A stretch of 25,853 nt of DNA from Mariaggregatimicrobium sp964498785 (GCA_964498785.1 CAZCJL010000102.1:1-25853); one strand, 5' to 3'; shown: positions 7,917-15,631, numbered from the stretch's first letter. Notes: generated from the sequence alone by a model not told the origin. Translations and numbers: made by a program.

Positions 7917-9416
7917 GTGTTCCAGTACGACGACCTGATCCGCGACGCCCTGATCCACCCGAAGGAGCTCTGGCACCTGCTGGACTCCTTCTGGCGGAAT
8001 CGGACGACGCCCGAGACCAGCGGGCTCGTGCTGTATGAGACCTACGCTCAGCTGATCGCCGAGCTCAACACCCACTCCCGGGCCCAGCACTTCATCCAGG
8101 CCCAGACCGTCCCCCTCCAGCAGTCCTACTGGAAGGTGCCGTTCTGGCCGCTGGTCATCTTCCAGAGCCAGCTCCAGGACAGCTCGTTCCGGTTCTACGG
8201 CGAGGAGAAGCTGGGCGGGGGCTTCTACGTCTACGACGACCCGCCGGAGCTGGTCTACGGCCAGGCCGGCGACCCGCAGTTCCTGTTCCCGGCGCCCTGT
8301 CCGATCGCCGACATCCCACAGTTCACCGACTCAATCACCGACAGCCAGGTGGTCATCGACCCGAGCCAGTTCACCTTCGACCGACAGAAGCAGGAGATCG
8401 CGTTCGGCGTCGACCTGTTCACGATCCTCGACCCGAAGACCGACCAGGTCTCCGGCGAGCAGTACGTCGTCCTGTGGATGCGGAACGCCGACTTCGAGCT
8501 GACCGTCCCCTACGACTGGACGGGCTGGGTGGTGAAGTACTTCCAGCAGCCGACCGACGAGAACTACGGCCAGGCCCTGAAGTACATCTGGGAGCTGGTG
8601 CTGCTCGGGCCGAGCCTCGAGCGCCTGCAGCAGGGGCTGATGGCGGCGAGCTCCGTGCTCTTCGCCCGGGAGCCGGGGACGGTCGTCGGCCTGGACATCG
8701 GCCCGACTCAGGTCTCGATCATCACCGACGGCCTGGCCTACACGACGGTCGGGGACGTGGTGCCGGCGCCGGCCGTCGCTATCGGCGATCAGGTCCAGGA
8801 AGGCGAGCCGCTGACCACGGGCTACGAGTTCCTGGAGTACGAGCAGGTGCTTTCGTCGACCAGCGCCGAAATCCCGGGCCTGGTTTTCAGCGCCCCCCTG
8901 TCGACTGGCGCCGTCGCCCAGATCTCCGTGCAAAACACGGACACCGTGTGGTCGTACGACGCGGGTCGGCCCAGCCCCTGGCGCTTCCCGATCGGCGGGG
9001 CCCCGGCGGACATCGAACAGTTCTGGGTGGACGTCGACGCCTACGCCACGGCCAACGCCGTCGATCTGGCAGTGGTCTACGGACTGTCGCTGCCCGGCCC
9101 GAACGCCGTCAACCCGCTCAAGCGCTGGGTGCAGGACCTGCTCCAGAACAGCCTGTACGTGATCTCGACCGAGCTCGAGAACCTGCCGGCGGCGCCCGGC
9201 GGCTTCTTCGATCGCGCCCGCCAGCTCCTGCCTCTCGACACCCTGATCATCCTCCTGCAACTGCTGCCGGACATCGACGACAGCTACGATCTGGGCACCG
9301 AGACTTCCGATACCGTGGGCTACGGGTACCATGCAGACATCCCCACAGAGGTGATCTCGGAGAGCGGCACCGATCTCACCTTCTTCGACTACGCGCCGCT
9401 GGTGGTGGTGACATGA
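7917..9416 (+). CDS. Tail/baseplate structural protein (499 aa), position of gpI-like gene
   Basis: A 499-residue protein starting with GTG at 7917, seven bases after the J-like gene. Residues 1-115 are helical and rich in Trp, Tyr and Gln (HFIQAQTVPLQQSYWKVPFW). The middle (residues about 140-290) is beta-rich and the C-terminus is mixed. One segment (residues about 215-255, LKYIWELVLLGPSLERLQQG) is an amphipathic helix. It resembles baseplate-associated 'virion structural proteins' of large phages that take the place of gpI and connect wedge and fibres. I cannot name a family. It ends in an ATGA overlap with the next gene. Confidence 0.6.
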   Translation: MFQYDDLIRDALIHPKELWHLLDSFWRNRTTPETSGLVLYETYAQLIAELNTHSRAQHFIQAQTVPLQQSYWKVPFWPLVIFQSQLQDSSFRFYGEEKLGGGFYVYDDPPELVYGQAGDPQFLFPAPCPIADIPQFTDSITDSQVVIDPSQFTFDRQKQEIAFGVDLFTILDPKTDQVSGEQYVVLWMRNADFELTVPYDWTGWVVKYFQQPTDENYGQALKYIWELVLLGPSLERLQQGLMAASSVLFAREPGTVVGLDIGPTQVSIITDGLAYTTVGDVVPAPAVAIGDQVQEGEPLTTGYEFLEYEQVLSSTSAEIPGLVFSAPLSTGAVAQISVQNTDTVWSYDAGRPSPWRFPIGGAPADIEQFWVDVDAYATANAVDLAVVYGLSLPGPNAVNPLKRWVQDLLQNSLYVISTELENLPAAPGGFFDRARQLLPLDTLIILLQLLPDIDDSYDLGTETSDTVGYGYHADIPTEVISESGTDLTFFDYAPLVVVT

Positions 9417-9961
9417 AGAGCCGCGTCGACCTCAAGAAGCTGCTTCGGGGCTACGTCCGCCTGGAGAACGAGGCCGGCGAGGTCGTCGAGGGCCGGAACC
9501 TGGTGGTCTACACGGGCGGTGACATCATCGCCCAGCTGCTGACCGGGAACCTGGACTACCAGATCACCCACATGTACTTCGGTTACGAGAACACGCTGGG
9601 CGTGCCGTCGAAGCCCGCGGCCAGCCGGACGGACACCGCGGCCTCGATCTTCCACGCGCTGGTCGCGCCCGACGACTTCCTGCGAGCGCCGATCCTCCAG
9701 CCCGTGACGCTGGAGGCGGCGGACGTCAACCACAGCTTCAACCGGGCCACGTTCAATGCGGTGGCCAACGGCTCGGCCGGCGTCCTGGGCCTGGACTACG
9801 GCGCGGCCTTCAACTCGAAGGTCTGGGGTGTGGCGCTCGTCGCCAGCCCGGGCGTCGACTACACCGGGGACTGGATGTACGCGTACTACGTCCTGCCCAC
9901 TGCCCTCCCGGCGGCCGGCACCGGCCAGGTGTCCGCGACCTGGGCGACGGAGGCCGACTGA
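9413..9961 (+). CDS. Tail appendage/fibre-associated structural protein (182 aa)
   Basis: A 182-residue protein with an N-terminal basic helix (MKSRVDLKKLLRGYVRL) followed by a beta-sandwich-like region with GG turns (LVVYTGGDIIAQLLTG). Such 'GRNLVVxxGxxxIAxLL' starts are common in phage proteins attached to the baseplate periphery. It is locked between neighbours by an ATGA overlap at its start and a TGATG overlap at its end. No enzyme motif is seen. Confidence 0.6.
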   Translation: MKSRVDLKKLLRGYVRLENEAGEVVEGRNLVVYTGGDIIAQLLTGNLDYQITHMYFGYENTLGVPSKPAASRTDTAASIFHALVAPDDFLRAPILQPVTLEAADVNHSFNRATFNAVANGSAGVLGLDYGAAFNSKVWGVALVASPGVDYTGDWMYAYYVLPTALPAAGTGQVSATWATEAD

Positions 9962-11739
9962 TGGCAGCGATCTGGGTACCCACCGTCAGGCCGCGGATCG
10001 ACGGCCAGGACGTCAGGGCGGCGACCGACAACCAGTCGATCTCCGACCTCACCAACCGGACCGACTGGCTGAAGCAGCAGCTCGACAACCTCGAGGCCGG
10101 CCAGCAGCTCCTGCTCCGCAGCCAGACCGTCCAGTCGGGGATGGTGGCGGGCGAGGTCGTCTACCTGGACAAGACGGACGACACTTTCAAGCCGGCACTG
10201 GCCGCGGTCAACGTCCAGAACCTGTCGACGGCCGCCGACTCGACCTTCTGGCAGGGCGTCATCCAGACGGTCAGCGGCACGGTCGCGGACATCGTCCTGG
10301 GCGGTGCGATGGAGCTGACGACCGTCGCCTGGGCCGCGGCCTACGAGGACGGGACGTTCGCCGAGGGCGACGTCTTCCTGTCGGCGGTCGTCCCCGGCAA
10401 GCTGACGACGGACATCGGCACGGCCGGCATCTACCTGGGCCACATGCGGGCGTCCGGCGAGCTGCTGGTCCGTCTGGGCAACCCCGGCGCCTTCATCGAC
10501 CACGTCCACTACGGGCGGACGCTGCTCGGCCAGCCGGCGGACTCCGCCCCCTCCGATCCGGCGGTCCCCGGTGACCCCCAGGTCATCAACACGCCGGACG
10601 ACTCGCTCCGCGGGTGGCTGCCGGCGAACTCCACCTACTTCCCGGGCTTCGTGTCCGGGGTCCAGATCCCGACCGACGCGGTCTTCGGCTACAACATCCA
10701 GCATCCGGACGAGAGCGCGCTCCGCGAGATCTTCCCGCTCGTCCCGCCGGAGAACTCCCAGTTCTCGCAGAGCGGGCTGATCCTGGAGGACACCAGGGTC
10801 CTGACCAACGCCTACGGCATCTGGTGGCTGGACCCGACCGCGCCGTCCGTCGGCCAGGCGGACTACGGCCAGGCGCCGTGGCCCGTCGACTACGTGGCGA
10901 GCGGCAACCTGGCCCCGGACATCCTGCTCTGGACCACCCGGCTCATCGCCAGCGCCGAGGTCATCGACCTGGTGCTGGACGCCGTCCTGCAGGACCTGAG
11001 CTCCGGCACGATCGACACCCTGGCCGTGAGCTCGATCCTGGCCACCGATCCCCTGACCCTGGTCGTGGCCGGGACCGAGGGCGATGGGACGAACGGTTGG
11101 CAGGGCGCGGTGACCATCACGCCCAACGGCTGCAACGTCGCTCGGTACAAGCGGGGCCTGCTGGTCACCGGCACCTCCGGCAACAACACCACGGGCTTCC
11201 GCGGGATCATCGACCTGGAGTTCGTGGCCGACCTCGAGGCCAAGCACCTGTGGACGGAGATCACGAACGTCCCGCTCGATACCTACGCCCTGGTCTCGAC
11301 CAACGGGTTCACGGCCGGCGCGGACATCGGCCTCCGCGGCCACCGCCTGGGCCCGGACAGCACGGACTTCATCGACTTCCTGCTGGTCGGCGGCCGGGAC
11401 CTGATCGCGGCCACCGACTACCAGCCGACGATCGTCATCCACGCGGCGGTCGACACCCCGTCCGGCGCCGCGGTCACCGGCCAGGTCGAGGTCAGCTTCT
11501 ACCGGCTGTCCGTCGGGCAGCCGCTCTCCAGCATCCGCCTGCAGCGGACGGAGCAGGTGAACTTCACCCAGGGCGTCCCGGGTCGCATGCAGCGGGCGAC
11601 CGTCGGCCCGTTCGCCGACGTCATCCTCCAGCAGGGCGAGCGGATCCTGGTCCGCATCAGTCCGTCGACCGGCGGCAGCCCGCTGACCGCCGACAGCCTG
11701 CGGGTCCTGGGCATCTTCTACGGTCTGACGGAGGCCTGA
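9961..11739 (+). CDS. Large tail fibre/appendage protein (592 aa)
   Basis: A 592-residue protein rich in Thr, Ser, Gly and Asp with many short beta stretches, consistent with a trimeric fibre or baseplate appendage. It opens with a coiled-coil-like segment (residues 25-48, QSISDLTNRTDWLKQQLDNL). After residue about 195 the sequence changes to a Pro/Asp-rich linker, then repeated beta segments ending in a hydrophobic C-terminus (GIFYGLTEA). It may form part of the host-binding apparatus. The fibre type cannot be told from sequence. It is coupled to the gene before it (TGATG) and followed after one base by a GTG start. Confidence 0.6.
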   Translation: MAAIWVPTVRPRIDGQDVRAATDNQSISDLTNRTDWLKQQLDNLEAGQQLLLRSQTVQSGMVAGEVVYLDKTDDTFKPALAAVNVQNLSTAADSTFWQGVIQTVSGTVADIVLGGAMELTTVAWAAAYEDGTFAEGDVFLSAVVPGKLTTDIGTAGIYLGHMRASGELLVRLGNPGAFIDHVHYGRTLLGQPADSAPSDPAVPGDPQVINTPDDSLRGWLPANSTYFPGFVSGVQIPTDAVFGYNIQHPDESALREIFPLVPPENSQFSQSGLILEDTRVLTNAYGIWWLDPTAPSVGQADYGQAPWPVDYVASGNLAPDILLWTTRLIASAEVIDLVLDAVLQDLSSGTIDTLAVSSILATDPLTLVVAGTEGDGTNGWQGAVTITPNGCNVARYKRGLLVTGTSGNNTTGFRGIIDLEFVADLEAKHLWTEITNVPLDTYALVSTNGFTAGADIGLRGHRLGPDSTDFIDFLLVGGRDLIAATDYQPTIVIHAAVDTPSGAAVTGQVEVSFYRLSVGQPLSSIRLQRTEQVNFTQGVPGRMQRATVGPFADVILQQGERILVRISPSTGGSPLTADSLRVLGIFYGLTEA

Positions 11740-11740
11740 C

Positions 11741-12133
11741 GTGGCGTACACCCTCGACTTCCGGTACCGCTTCAGCCAGGTGTCCGAGGACGAGGCGGAG
11801 CCCGGGCTGTGCACCGTCCGCCTGCAGGGCGAGATCGTGGCCTACACGGACTTCGTCGACCCCGGCGCCTTCGTCTTCATGATCGACCCGGTGACCACGG
11901 CCCAGGTCTGGGACCACGTGGCCACGCCCTGCGACTACCGGGACTTCAACTTCGAGGTGGTCGGCGAGAACGCCTACGTCCGGCAGCAGTCCTTCGACCA
12001 GGTCTTCGCGACGGACGAGCTGGCCCAGGAGTTCCTGGTCTCGGTCCAGGAGCGGCTGCAGGTGCTGTGCGACAGCCTCGCGGCCAGCGAGCAGTACGGC
12101 GACTACACCACGGTCACGATCTCGGAGTCCTGA
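11741..12133 (+). CDS. Small structural-operon protein (130 aa)
   Basis: A 130-residue acidic protein starting with GTG one base after the fibre gene. It has a beta-rich N-terminus (YTLDFRYRFSQVSEDEAEPG) and a C-terminal amphipathic helix (ELAQEFLVSVQERLQVLCDS). It is unknown. It could be a fibre chaperone or small baseplate piece, since such proteins often follow fibre genes, but no motif shows this. Confidence 0.6.
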   Translation: MAYTLDFRYRFSQVSEDEAEPGLCTVRLQGEIVAYTDFVDPGAFVFMIDPVTTAQVWDHVATPCDYRDFNFEVVGENAYVRQQSFDQVFATDELAQEFLVSVQERLQVLCDSLAASEQYGDYTTVTISES

Positions 12134-12134
12134 T

Positions 12135-12431
12135 ATGAAGCTGATGATCGTGGGCGCCGCTCGACTCCGGGCCCTGGCCGCGGACCGCGACTACAACTGG
12201 ATGGCCAGCCTCAAACCCGTGCGCAAGCACCTGACCGCGAAGCTCGGCGCCGGCTGGCAGAAGAAGTGCTGCGGTCAGAGCGGGAAGAGCGGGACGACCG
12301 CTGTCCCCCAGCGGGTATGGGACCAGGTCCTGCAGGACCGCCGGTTCCGGACCGACATGCTGACCCTCCGCCAGAAGCTGCGGCAGGATCGGATCAGGGT
12401 GAAGATCGGGAGTCGTCAGGAGCTGTTCTGA
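12135..12431 (+). CDS. Small basic protein, last gene of the rightward run
   Basis: A 98-residue strongly basic protein (about a quarter Arg/Lys) with two adjacent cysteines in KKCCGQSG. It is unrecognised. The ATG begins one base after the previous stop. Its last 38 bases are also the end of the leftward radical SAM gene, a tail-to-tail overlap. Basic charge could mean nucleic-acid binding; this is not shown. Confidence 0.55.
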   Translation: MKLMIVGAARLRALAADRDYNWMASLKPVRKHLTAKLGAGWQKKCCGQSGKSGTTAVPQRVWDQVLQDRRFRTDMLTLRQKLRQDRIRVKIGSRQELF

Positions 12432-13248
12432 CGGCGATCCCGTACAGGGCGTACTGGTCGGAGTCCGACCAGTGGCAGGCGTGCGGGACGCGATTGACAC
12501 CACCCGTGCACCACCGACAGAGCTCCCGGTCCTCATACAGCTGCCGGACGGCATCCGGCGTGATCGGCGACCGGACCAGGCGCCTGGACGCTTCGAGCGC
12601 CTCCGGGGACCGGCTGGGGCTGCGAGCGACGACCTGCGGGCTGCCGGCATCGCACTTCGCCAGGCCGTCAGGGCTCAGGTTCCAGCACTGGCCCGCCCCC
12701 TGGCCCATGTTGCACGGGGCGGGCTCGGGCCGGGGCCCGGCGTACGGCAGCTCGAAGAGGCTGAAGGTCGGTGCGCGACTCGTGACGACCTGAAGGTCGG
12801 GCCGAAGCGCGGCGATCTGCGCCAGGTTCCGGTGGAACCCCTCCAGTCCTCCGTCCCGCAGGTTCTCCGGGTGCTGGCTGACCGAGAGCCACGTCAGACG
12901 CCCGGTCAGGTCCTTCACGAGCTCCGGTCGCCGGAACAGGGCATGGCCGTTGGTCACGAGCTGCGTGTGCACCTTGGGCAGCCCGCACTCGGCGACGACG
13001 TCCAGGCAGCTGTCCACCCAGCGGTTGATGACCGGCACCGGCAGCAGGAACGGCTCACCGCCCTGGATCGAGAGCAGGCTCAGGGCGTCGACCGACCGGC
13101 AGAGGTCCCGCAGGTGGCGGAGGACGGCTGGCAGGTCGTTCTCCACGATCTGCCGGACGCCTGGCGAGCAGGTGCAGCAGCCGGTGCAGTGGAAGTTGCA
13201 CGCCTCGAGAATGCGGATGTTGACGGGCGGCGCCCTGAACTCGGCCAT
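12394..13248 (-). CDS. Radical SAM enzyme with SPASM-like C-terminus
   Basis: A 284-residue protein. The N-terminal CX3CX2C (Cys17, Cys21, Cys24, in EACNFHCTGC) is the radical SAM [4Fe-4S] motif; two more cysteines (25, 27) lie next to it. GGEP at 63-66 is the SAM-binding motif. The C-terminal cysteines (179, 188, 199, 244, 247, 258), with the typical 'CWNLSPDGLAKC' and 'CRWC...C' spacing, suggest an auxiliary cluster region of SPASM or related type. Such enzymes make peptide or sugar modifications by radical chemistry. Substrate is unknown; glycan or virion protein modification is possible given the nearby glycosyltransferases. The start ATG follows TTCGGGAG very closely. It is the last leftward gene of its cluster, 23 bases after the stop of the one before. 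Confidence 0.8.
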   Translation of the reverse strand: MAEFRAPPVNIRILEACNFHCTGCCTCSPGVRQIVENDLPAVLRHLRDLCRSVDALSLLSIQGGEPFLLPVPVINRWVDSCLDVVAECGLPKVHTQLVTNGHALFRRPELVKDLTGRLTWLSVSQHPENLRDGGLEGFHRNLAQIAALRPDLQVVTSRAPTFSLFELPYAGPRPEPAPCNMGQGAGQCWNLSPDGLAKCDAGSPQVVARSPSRSPEALEASRRLVRSPITPDAVRQLYEDRELCRWCTGGVNRVPHACHWSDSDQYALYGIAVRTAPDDSRSSP

Positions 13249-13271
13249 CTCCCGAACGTAACTCTGACTCG

Positions 13272-13922
13272 TCAGCTTGCAACAGGCTGCTTGAATTGGA
13301 CGCCCACCGTCATCAGCTGCTCGATCAGCAGGCGGGTCCGCTCGGCCATGATCGTGTCGATCTCGTCGGCCCGGGCCTGTGCGCTGCCCCAGGCCGCGGC
13401 GTAGTAGTCGGGGTTGTCCGTGCCCTCGGCCGGCACCGCCCGGCTGTGGGCGAACTCCAGGGCCTTGGGCGCGATCGGCATGCCCTCGTCGTCCAGCACC
13501 ACGCGGCAGTAGCGGGCGATGTTCCGGCTCCAGGGCTGCTCGGGGCTGCGGGTGGCGGGGTCCGGGTCGTTGATCCGGATCTCGGTGACCGCCCAGGCCA
13601 CGTCCGTGACCGGCGGCACGTCCCGCTCGACGCCCAGGCCCCGGCCGTTGAGCGCGCTGCAGATCTCGTCGAAGACCGCGACGTCCTTGTAGACCTCGTC
13701 AGTCGTCAGGGCCGTCAGCAGGGCCATCAGCTGGTCGTAGACCTTCCTCGGCATCTCCAGGTGAAAGTCGTCCTTCACCTCCAGCTGGATCGTCTCCCCC
13801 TCCCACTCCATCACCTGCAGGCCGTACGTCCGCAAAAGGAGTGATAGTAGGGTAGTTGCGAACGCCGGCCGGGCCCCGCTCAGGAACATCTGGCCCGCTT
13901 CCCACTGCTGGCGGCTGATCAT
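13272..13922 (-). CDS. Unknown protein in the DUF2589 gene cluster (216 aa)
   Basis: A 216-residue soluble protein of unknown function. It has an N-terminal helix (ISRQQWEAGQMFLSGARPAF), a central helical part (PRKVYDQLMALLTALTT) and a C-terminal helix near the end. The start at 13922 is chosen because a strong GGAGGAGG lies six bases upstream; a longer Arg-only extension is an artefact of GC-rich DNA. Its first 224 bases also lie under the unbroken frame of the preceding gene. The tight layout with two DUF2589-type genes suggests a shared complex or process, which is unproven. Confidence 0.65.
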   Translation of the reverse strand: MISRQQWEAGQMFLSGARPAFATTLLSLLLRTYGLQVMEWEGETIQLEVKDDFHLEMPRKVYDQLMALLTALTTDEVYKDVAVFDEICSALNGRGLGVERDVPPVTDVAWAVTEIRINDPDPATRSPEQPWSRNIARYCRVVLDDEGMPIAPKALEFAHSRAVPAEGTDNPDYYAAAWGSAQARADEIDTIMAERTRLLIEQLMTVGVQFKQPVAS

Positions 13923-14511
13923 CGTCGCCCTCCTCCGGGCCATTCTCCGGCGGGGTCGCCGGCGGCGCAACCCGCTTCGCCTGGATCGTGCGGTTCAGGT
14001 CCTCGATCGCCCGGGCCATGCCCTCGGGCTGATCGGTGGCCTCGAAGACCAGCTTCACCCCGACGTGCTCGGAGCTCCGGTTCTGGTGCCGGGACTTCGG
14101 GCAGACCTCGACCGAGAAGCTGCCGCGCTGGGCGCTGTTGCCGTCGCCCACCGCCTTCAGCTCGTCCAGCAGCAGCCTGACCGACATCTCGACCTCCATC
14201 CGCTGCAGCTGGTAGGAGGAGAGGTTGACCAGGGTCAGGAGCGGAATGTCCAGGACGTGGTCCGACCCCGGCATCCTCATCCGCATGACCTTTGGCCGGA
14301 CCTCGGTCAGGCGCCCGTCCTCGTCCTCCTCGAACTCGCAGAGCTTCCGGAGCAGGAAGAGGATGTGCTGGTTGCCGACGGCGCTCGCGTCCTGGACCGC
14401 GTCCTGCAGTCCACGGAGCATGGCGCCGAGCTTCGATCGCTCGGCCATCCGCTCCTCCTCCTGGCGCTGCTCGGGCGAGCGCCACCATGTCCAGGGCTTG
14501 TACCAGGCCAC
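13699..14511 (-). CDS. DUF2589-like protein with a long overlapping C-terminal tail
   Basis: A 270-codon frame starting with GTG at 14511. Residues about 40-170 have the DUF2589 pattern: 'IPLLTLVNLSSYQLQRMEVE' followed by a beta strand region, then 'VKLVFEATDQPEGMARAIED', close to the family's ending 'PxGhxxLhxxh'. This is an uncharacterised family. From residue about 197 on, the sequence becomes Gly/Pro/Asp low complexity and lies opposite no stop codon for 224 bases inside the next gene. So the tail may be real but disordered, or a lost stop or frameshift may have extended the frame. The start is preceded two bases earlier by the stop of an 18-codon mini-ORF. Confidence 0.6.
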   Translation of the reverse strand: MAWYKPWTWWRSPEQRQEEERMAERSKLGAMLRGLQDAVQDASAVGNQHILFLLRKLCEFEEDEDGRLTEVRPKVMRMRMPGSDHVLDIPLLTLVNLSSYQLQRMEVEMSVRLLLDELKAVGDGNSAQRGSFSVEVCPKSRHQNRSSEHVGVKLVFEATDQPEGMARAIEDLNRTIQAKRVAPPATPPENGPEEGDDDQPPAVGSGPDVPERGPAGVRNYPTITPFADVRPAGDGVGGGDDPAGGEGRLSPGDAEEGLRPADGPADGPDD

Positions 14512-14513
14512 GA

Positions 14514-14570
14514 CTACCGCTTCTGCTGCTGTTGCTGCTGCAGCGCTACGGTCTCAGAGCGCTCTGACAT
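14514..14570 (-). CDS. Possible 18-residue glutamine-rich leader peptide
   Basis: A mini-ORF (MSERSETVALQQQQQQKR) that fills the 61-base gap between the two DUF2589-type genes. It begins two bases after the stop of the upstream gene and ends two bases before the GTG of the next. It contains six Gln codons in a row. No good ribosome site is visible; it would depend on re-initiation. It may only be a bridge that couples translation. Confidence 0.25.
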   Translation of the reverse strand: MSERSETVALQQQQQQKR

Positions 14571-14572
14571 CG

Positions 14573-15244
14573 TCAGCTACCGGAGGTCGGTGGGGCCGCC
14601 GGGGGCGTCGTCCCGGATCGACGGGCGGGCGCCGGGGCTGCGGCCGGGGTGGCGACCGTCGCGACCTTCGGCCGGCAGGCGTCGTTGATCAGCCAGTCGA
14701 TGATCTTCATCAGGCCTTCGGGCGGCCCGCTACGGCTGCCCTTGACCCGGACGTCGTACACGGCGCTGGTGTCGGTCTTGCGGGTCTGGGCGTCCTTGTG
14801 GCTGACCGAGCCGCTCATCTTCATGCTGAAGATGCCCCAGCCGAGCTCCGCCTCGAACGCGCCCTCGTAGCTGTTCGACTTCTGGTCCTCGAACGAGCTC
14901 GAGACCTTCATGTTGAAGGCGACCTCGATGTCGTCGATGTTGAGGTTGGGGTGGGAGACGAGAGCCAGGATCGGGACCTCGACCTCCTTCTCGATCTCAT
15001 CGACCACCTCGCCGTTCGGCCCGAGCTGGGCCTCCTTCCGGCGCATGGTCACGGTCTTGACGTTGCCGTTCTCATCGAGGCAGACCCGTTCGATGAACGC
15101 GGCGTAGCTCGTGCTCATCATGGTCTGCGCCTTCTGGGCGGCGATCATCGGACCGGCAATCATCCGGTCGATGGGCAGGGCCTCGAGCGCGGCACCGGCC
15201 ACCTGGCCGATGTTCGTCGCTGCGGCGGAGGTGTCATCAGCCAT
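14573..15244 (-). CDS. DUF2589 family protein
   Basis: A 223-residue protein matching DUF2589 through most of its length. N-terminal 'LPIDRMIAGPMIAAQKAQTM' is followed by a strand with FIERVCLDENG, the central 'VEVPILALVSHPNLNIDDIE', strands to about residue 155, and the closing 'DVRVKGSRSGPPEGLMKIID'. The last 25 residues are Ala/Pro/Thr linker. Function of the family is unknown. Its ATG lies six bases after the end of the conserved TnpB-element right end, and only a weak purine stretch (GAAAGCAG) precedes it. A strong AGGAG followed by an identical start region lies 368 bases further upstream. The element insertion seems to have separated the gene from its original ribosome site. Confidence 0.75.
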   Translation of the reverse strand: MADDTSAAATNIGQVAGAALEALPIDRMIAGPMIAAQKAQTMMSTSYAAFIERVCLDENGNVKTVTMRRKEAQLGPNGEVVDEIEKEVEVPILALVSHPNLNIDDIEVAFNMKVSSSFEDQKSNSYEGAFEAELGWGIFSMKMSGSVSHKDAQTRKTDTSAVYDVRVKGSRSGPPEGLMKIIDWLINDACRPKVATVATPAAAPAPARRSGTTPPAAPPTSGS

Positions 15245-15252
15245 CGTCGTCT
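15240..15252. repeat. 13-base direct repeat, gene-proximal copy
   Basis: GCCATCGTCGTCT on the + strand covers the ATG of the DUF2589 gene. An identical copy lies at 15608-15620. The two flank the HTH-TnpB insert exactly (355 bases between them). Confidence 0.75.
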
Positions 15253-15607
15253 GCTTTCTAATTTGTGAGCGTATGTGAGTACGCTCCCGGTTTAGTTCCT
15301 GCTTCGACCCGGCATGGTTTCGTTCTGCTCTTACGAGCAGAGCCAGAGCCTTCCGGTCCACAGGCGTTAATTCCCGCCAAGCCGGCGGTATAGATATTTC
15401 GCGCAGCGTTGAGATCAGTCTTGCCGAGAAACACGTCCAAATCCCGCTTGTTGTAATACCTGCGACCTCCCGGCGACCGCTTGGCGGGTAACGACCCGTC
15501 TCGATCCCACGCCTGTAGGGTCTTGGGGTGTCGCGAGAGGTAGGCCGCAGCCTGACCGAGTGTGAGCCCTTCGTGCTTCATTACTCACCTAAGCTACCGA
15601 TCTGTGT
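15253..15607 (-). mobile_element. Internally deleted IS607-like element (HTH of tnpA joined to tnpB tail)
   Basis: A 355-base insert between 13-base direct repeats. Read leftward, it contains a short leader, the DNA-binding head of an IS607-type serine recombinase, and then the last 53 codons of a TnpB protein with the element's right end. The recombinase catalytic domain and nearly all of TnpB are missing. The 168 bases at 15250-15417 are 166/168 identical, inverted, to 23401-23568. Two perfect hairpins are preserved: a seven-base stem with GTAA loop (15324-15341) and a seven-base stem near the end (15267-15286). The right end of such elements is known to encode omega RNA. Confidence 0.75.
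15258..15581 (-). CDS. MerR-type helix-turn-helix protein fused in frame to a TnpB C-terminal tail
   Basis: A 107-residue protein. Residues 1-54 are a MerR/IS607 TnpA-type winged helix (LTLGQAAAYLSRHPKTLQAW, then SPGGRRYYNKRDLDVFLGK). Residues 56-107 (DLNAARNIYTAGLAGINACG onward) are the C-terminus of a TnpB nuclease, starting inside the conserved 'DRDLNAARN' that carries its last acidic residue. The join at residue 55 is in frame. The ATG has a good AGGTGAG upstream. The protein cannot be a recombinase or nuclease but could still bind DNA, perhaps the ends of its own element or nearby operators. It could also be a mere deletion product. The codons are less GC-rich than those of the phage genes, a sign of transfer. 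Confidence 0.75.
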   Translation of the reverse strand: MKHEGLTLGQAAAYLSRHPKTLQAWDRDGSLPAKRSPGGRRYYNKRDLDVFLGKTDLNAARNIYTAGLAGINACGPEGSGSARKSRTKPCRVEAGTKPGAYSHTLTN

Positions 15608-15612
15608 GCCAT
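15589..15612 (-). other. Seven-codon ORF left at the original DUF2589 start site
   Basis: ATG 15612 is preceded by AGGAG at good spacing and encodes MAHRSVA then TAG. It begins within the distal copy of the 13-base direct repeat. It is best explained as the old start of the DUF2589 gene cut off by the insertion. It could act as a tiny leader for the HTH gene eight bases on. Confidence 0.4.
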
Positions 15613-15620
15613 CGTCGTCT
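15608..15620. repeat. 13-base direct repeat, distal copy
   Basis: Identical to 15240-15252. This copy keeps the strong AGGAG ribosome site directly upstream on the minus strand, as the uninterrupted gene would have had. Confidence 0.75.
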
Positions 15621-15631
15621 CCTACGTGAAG

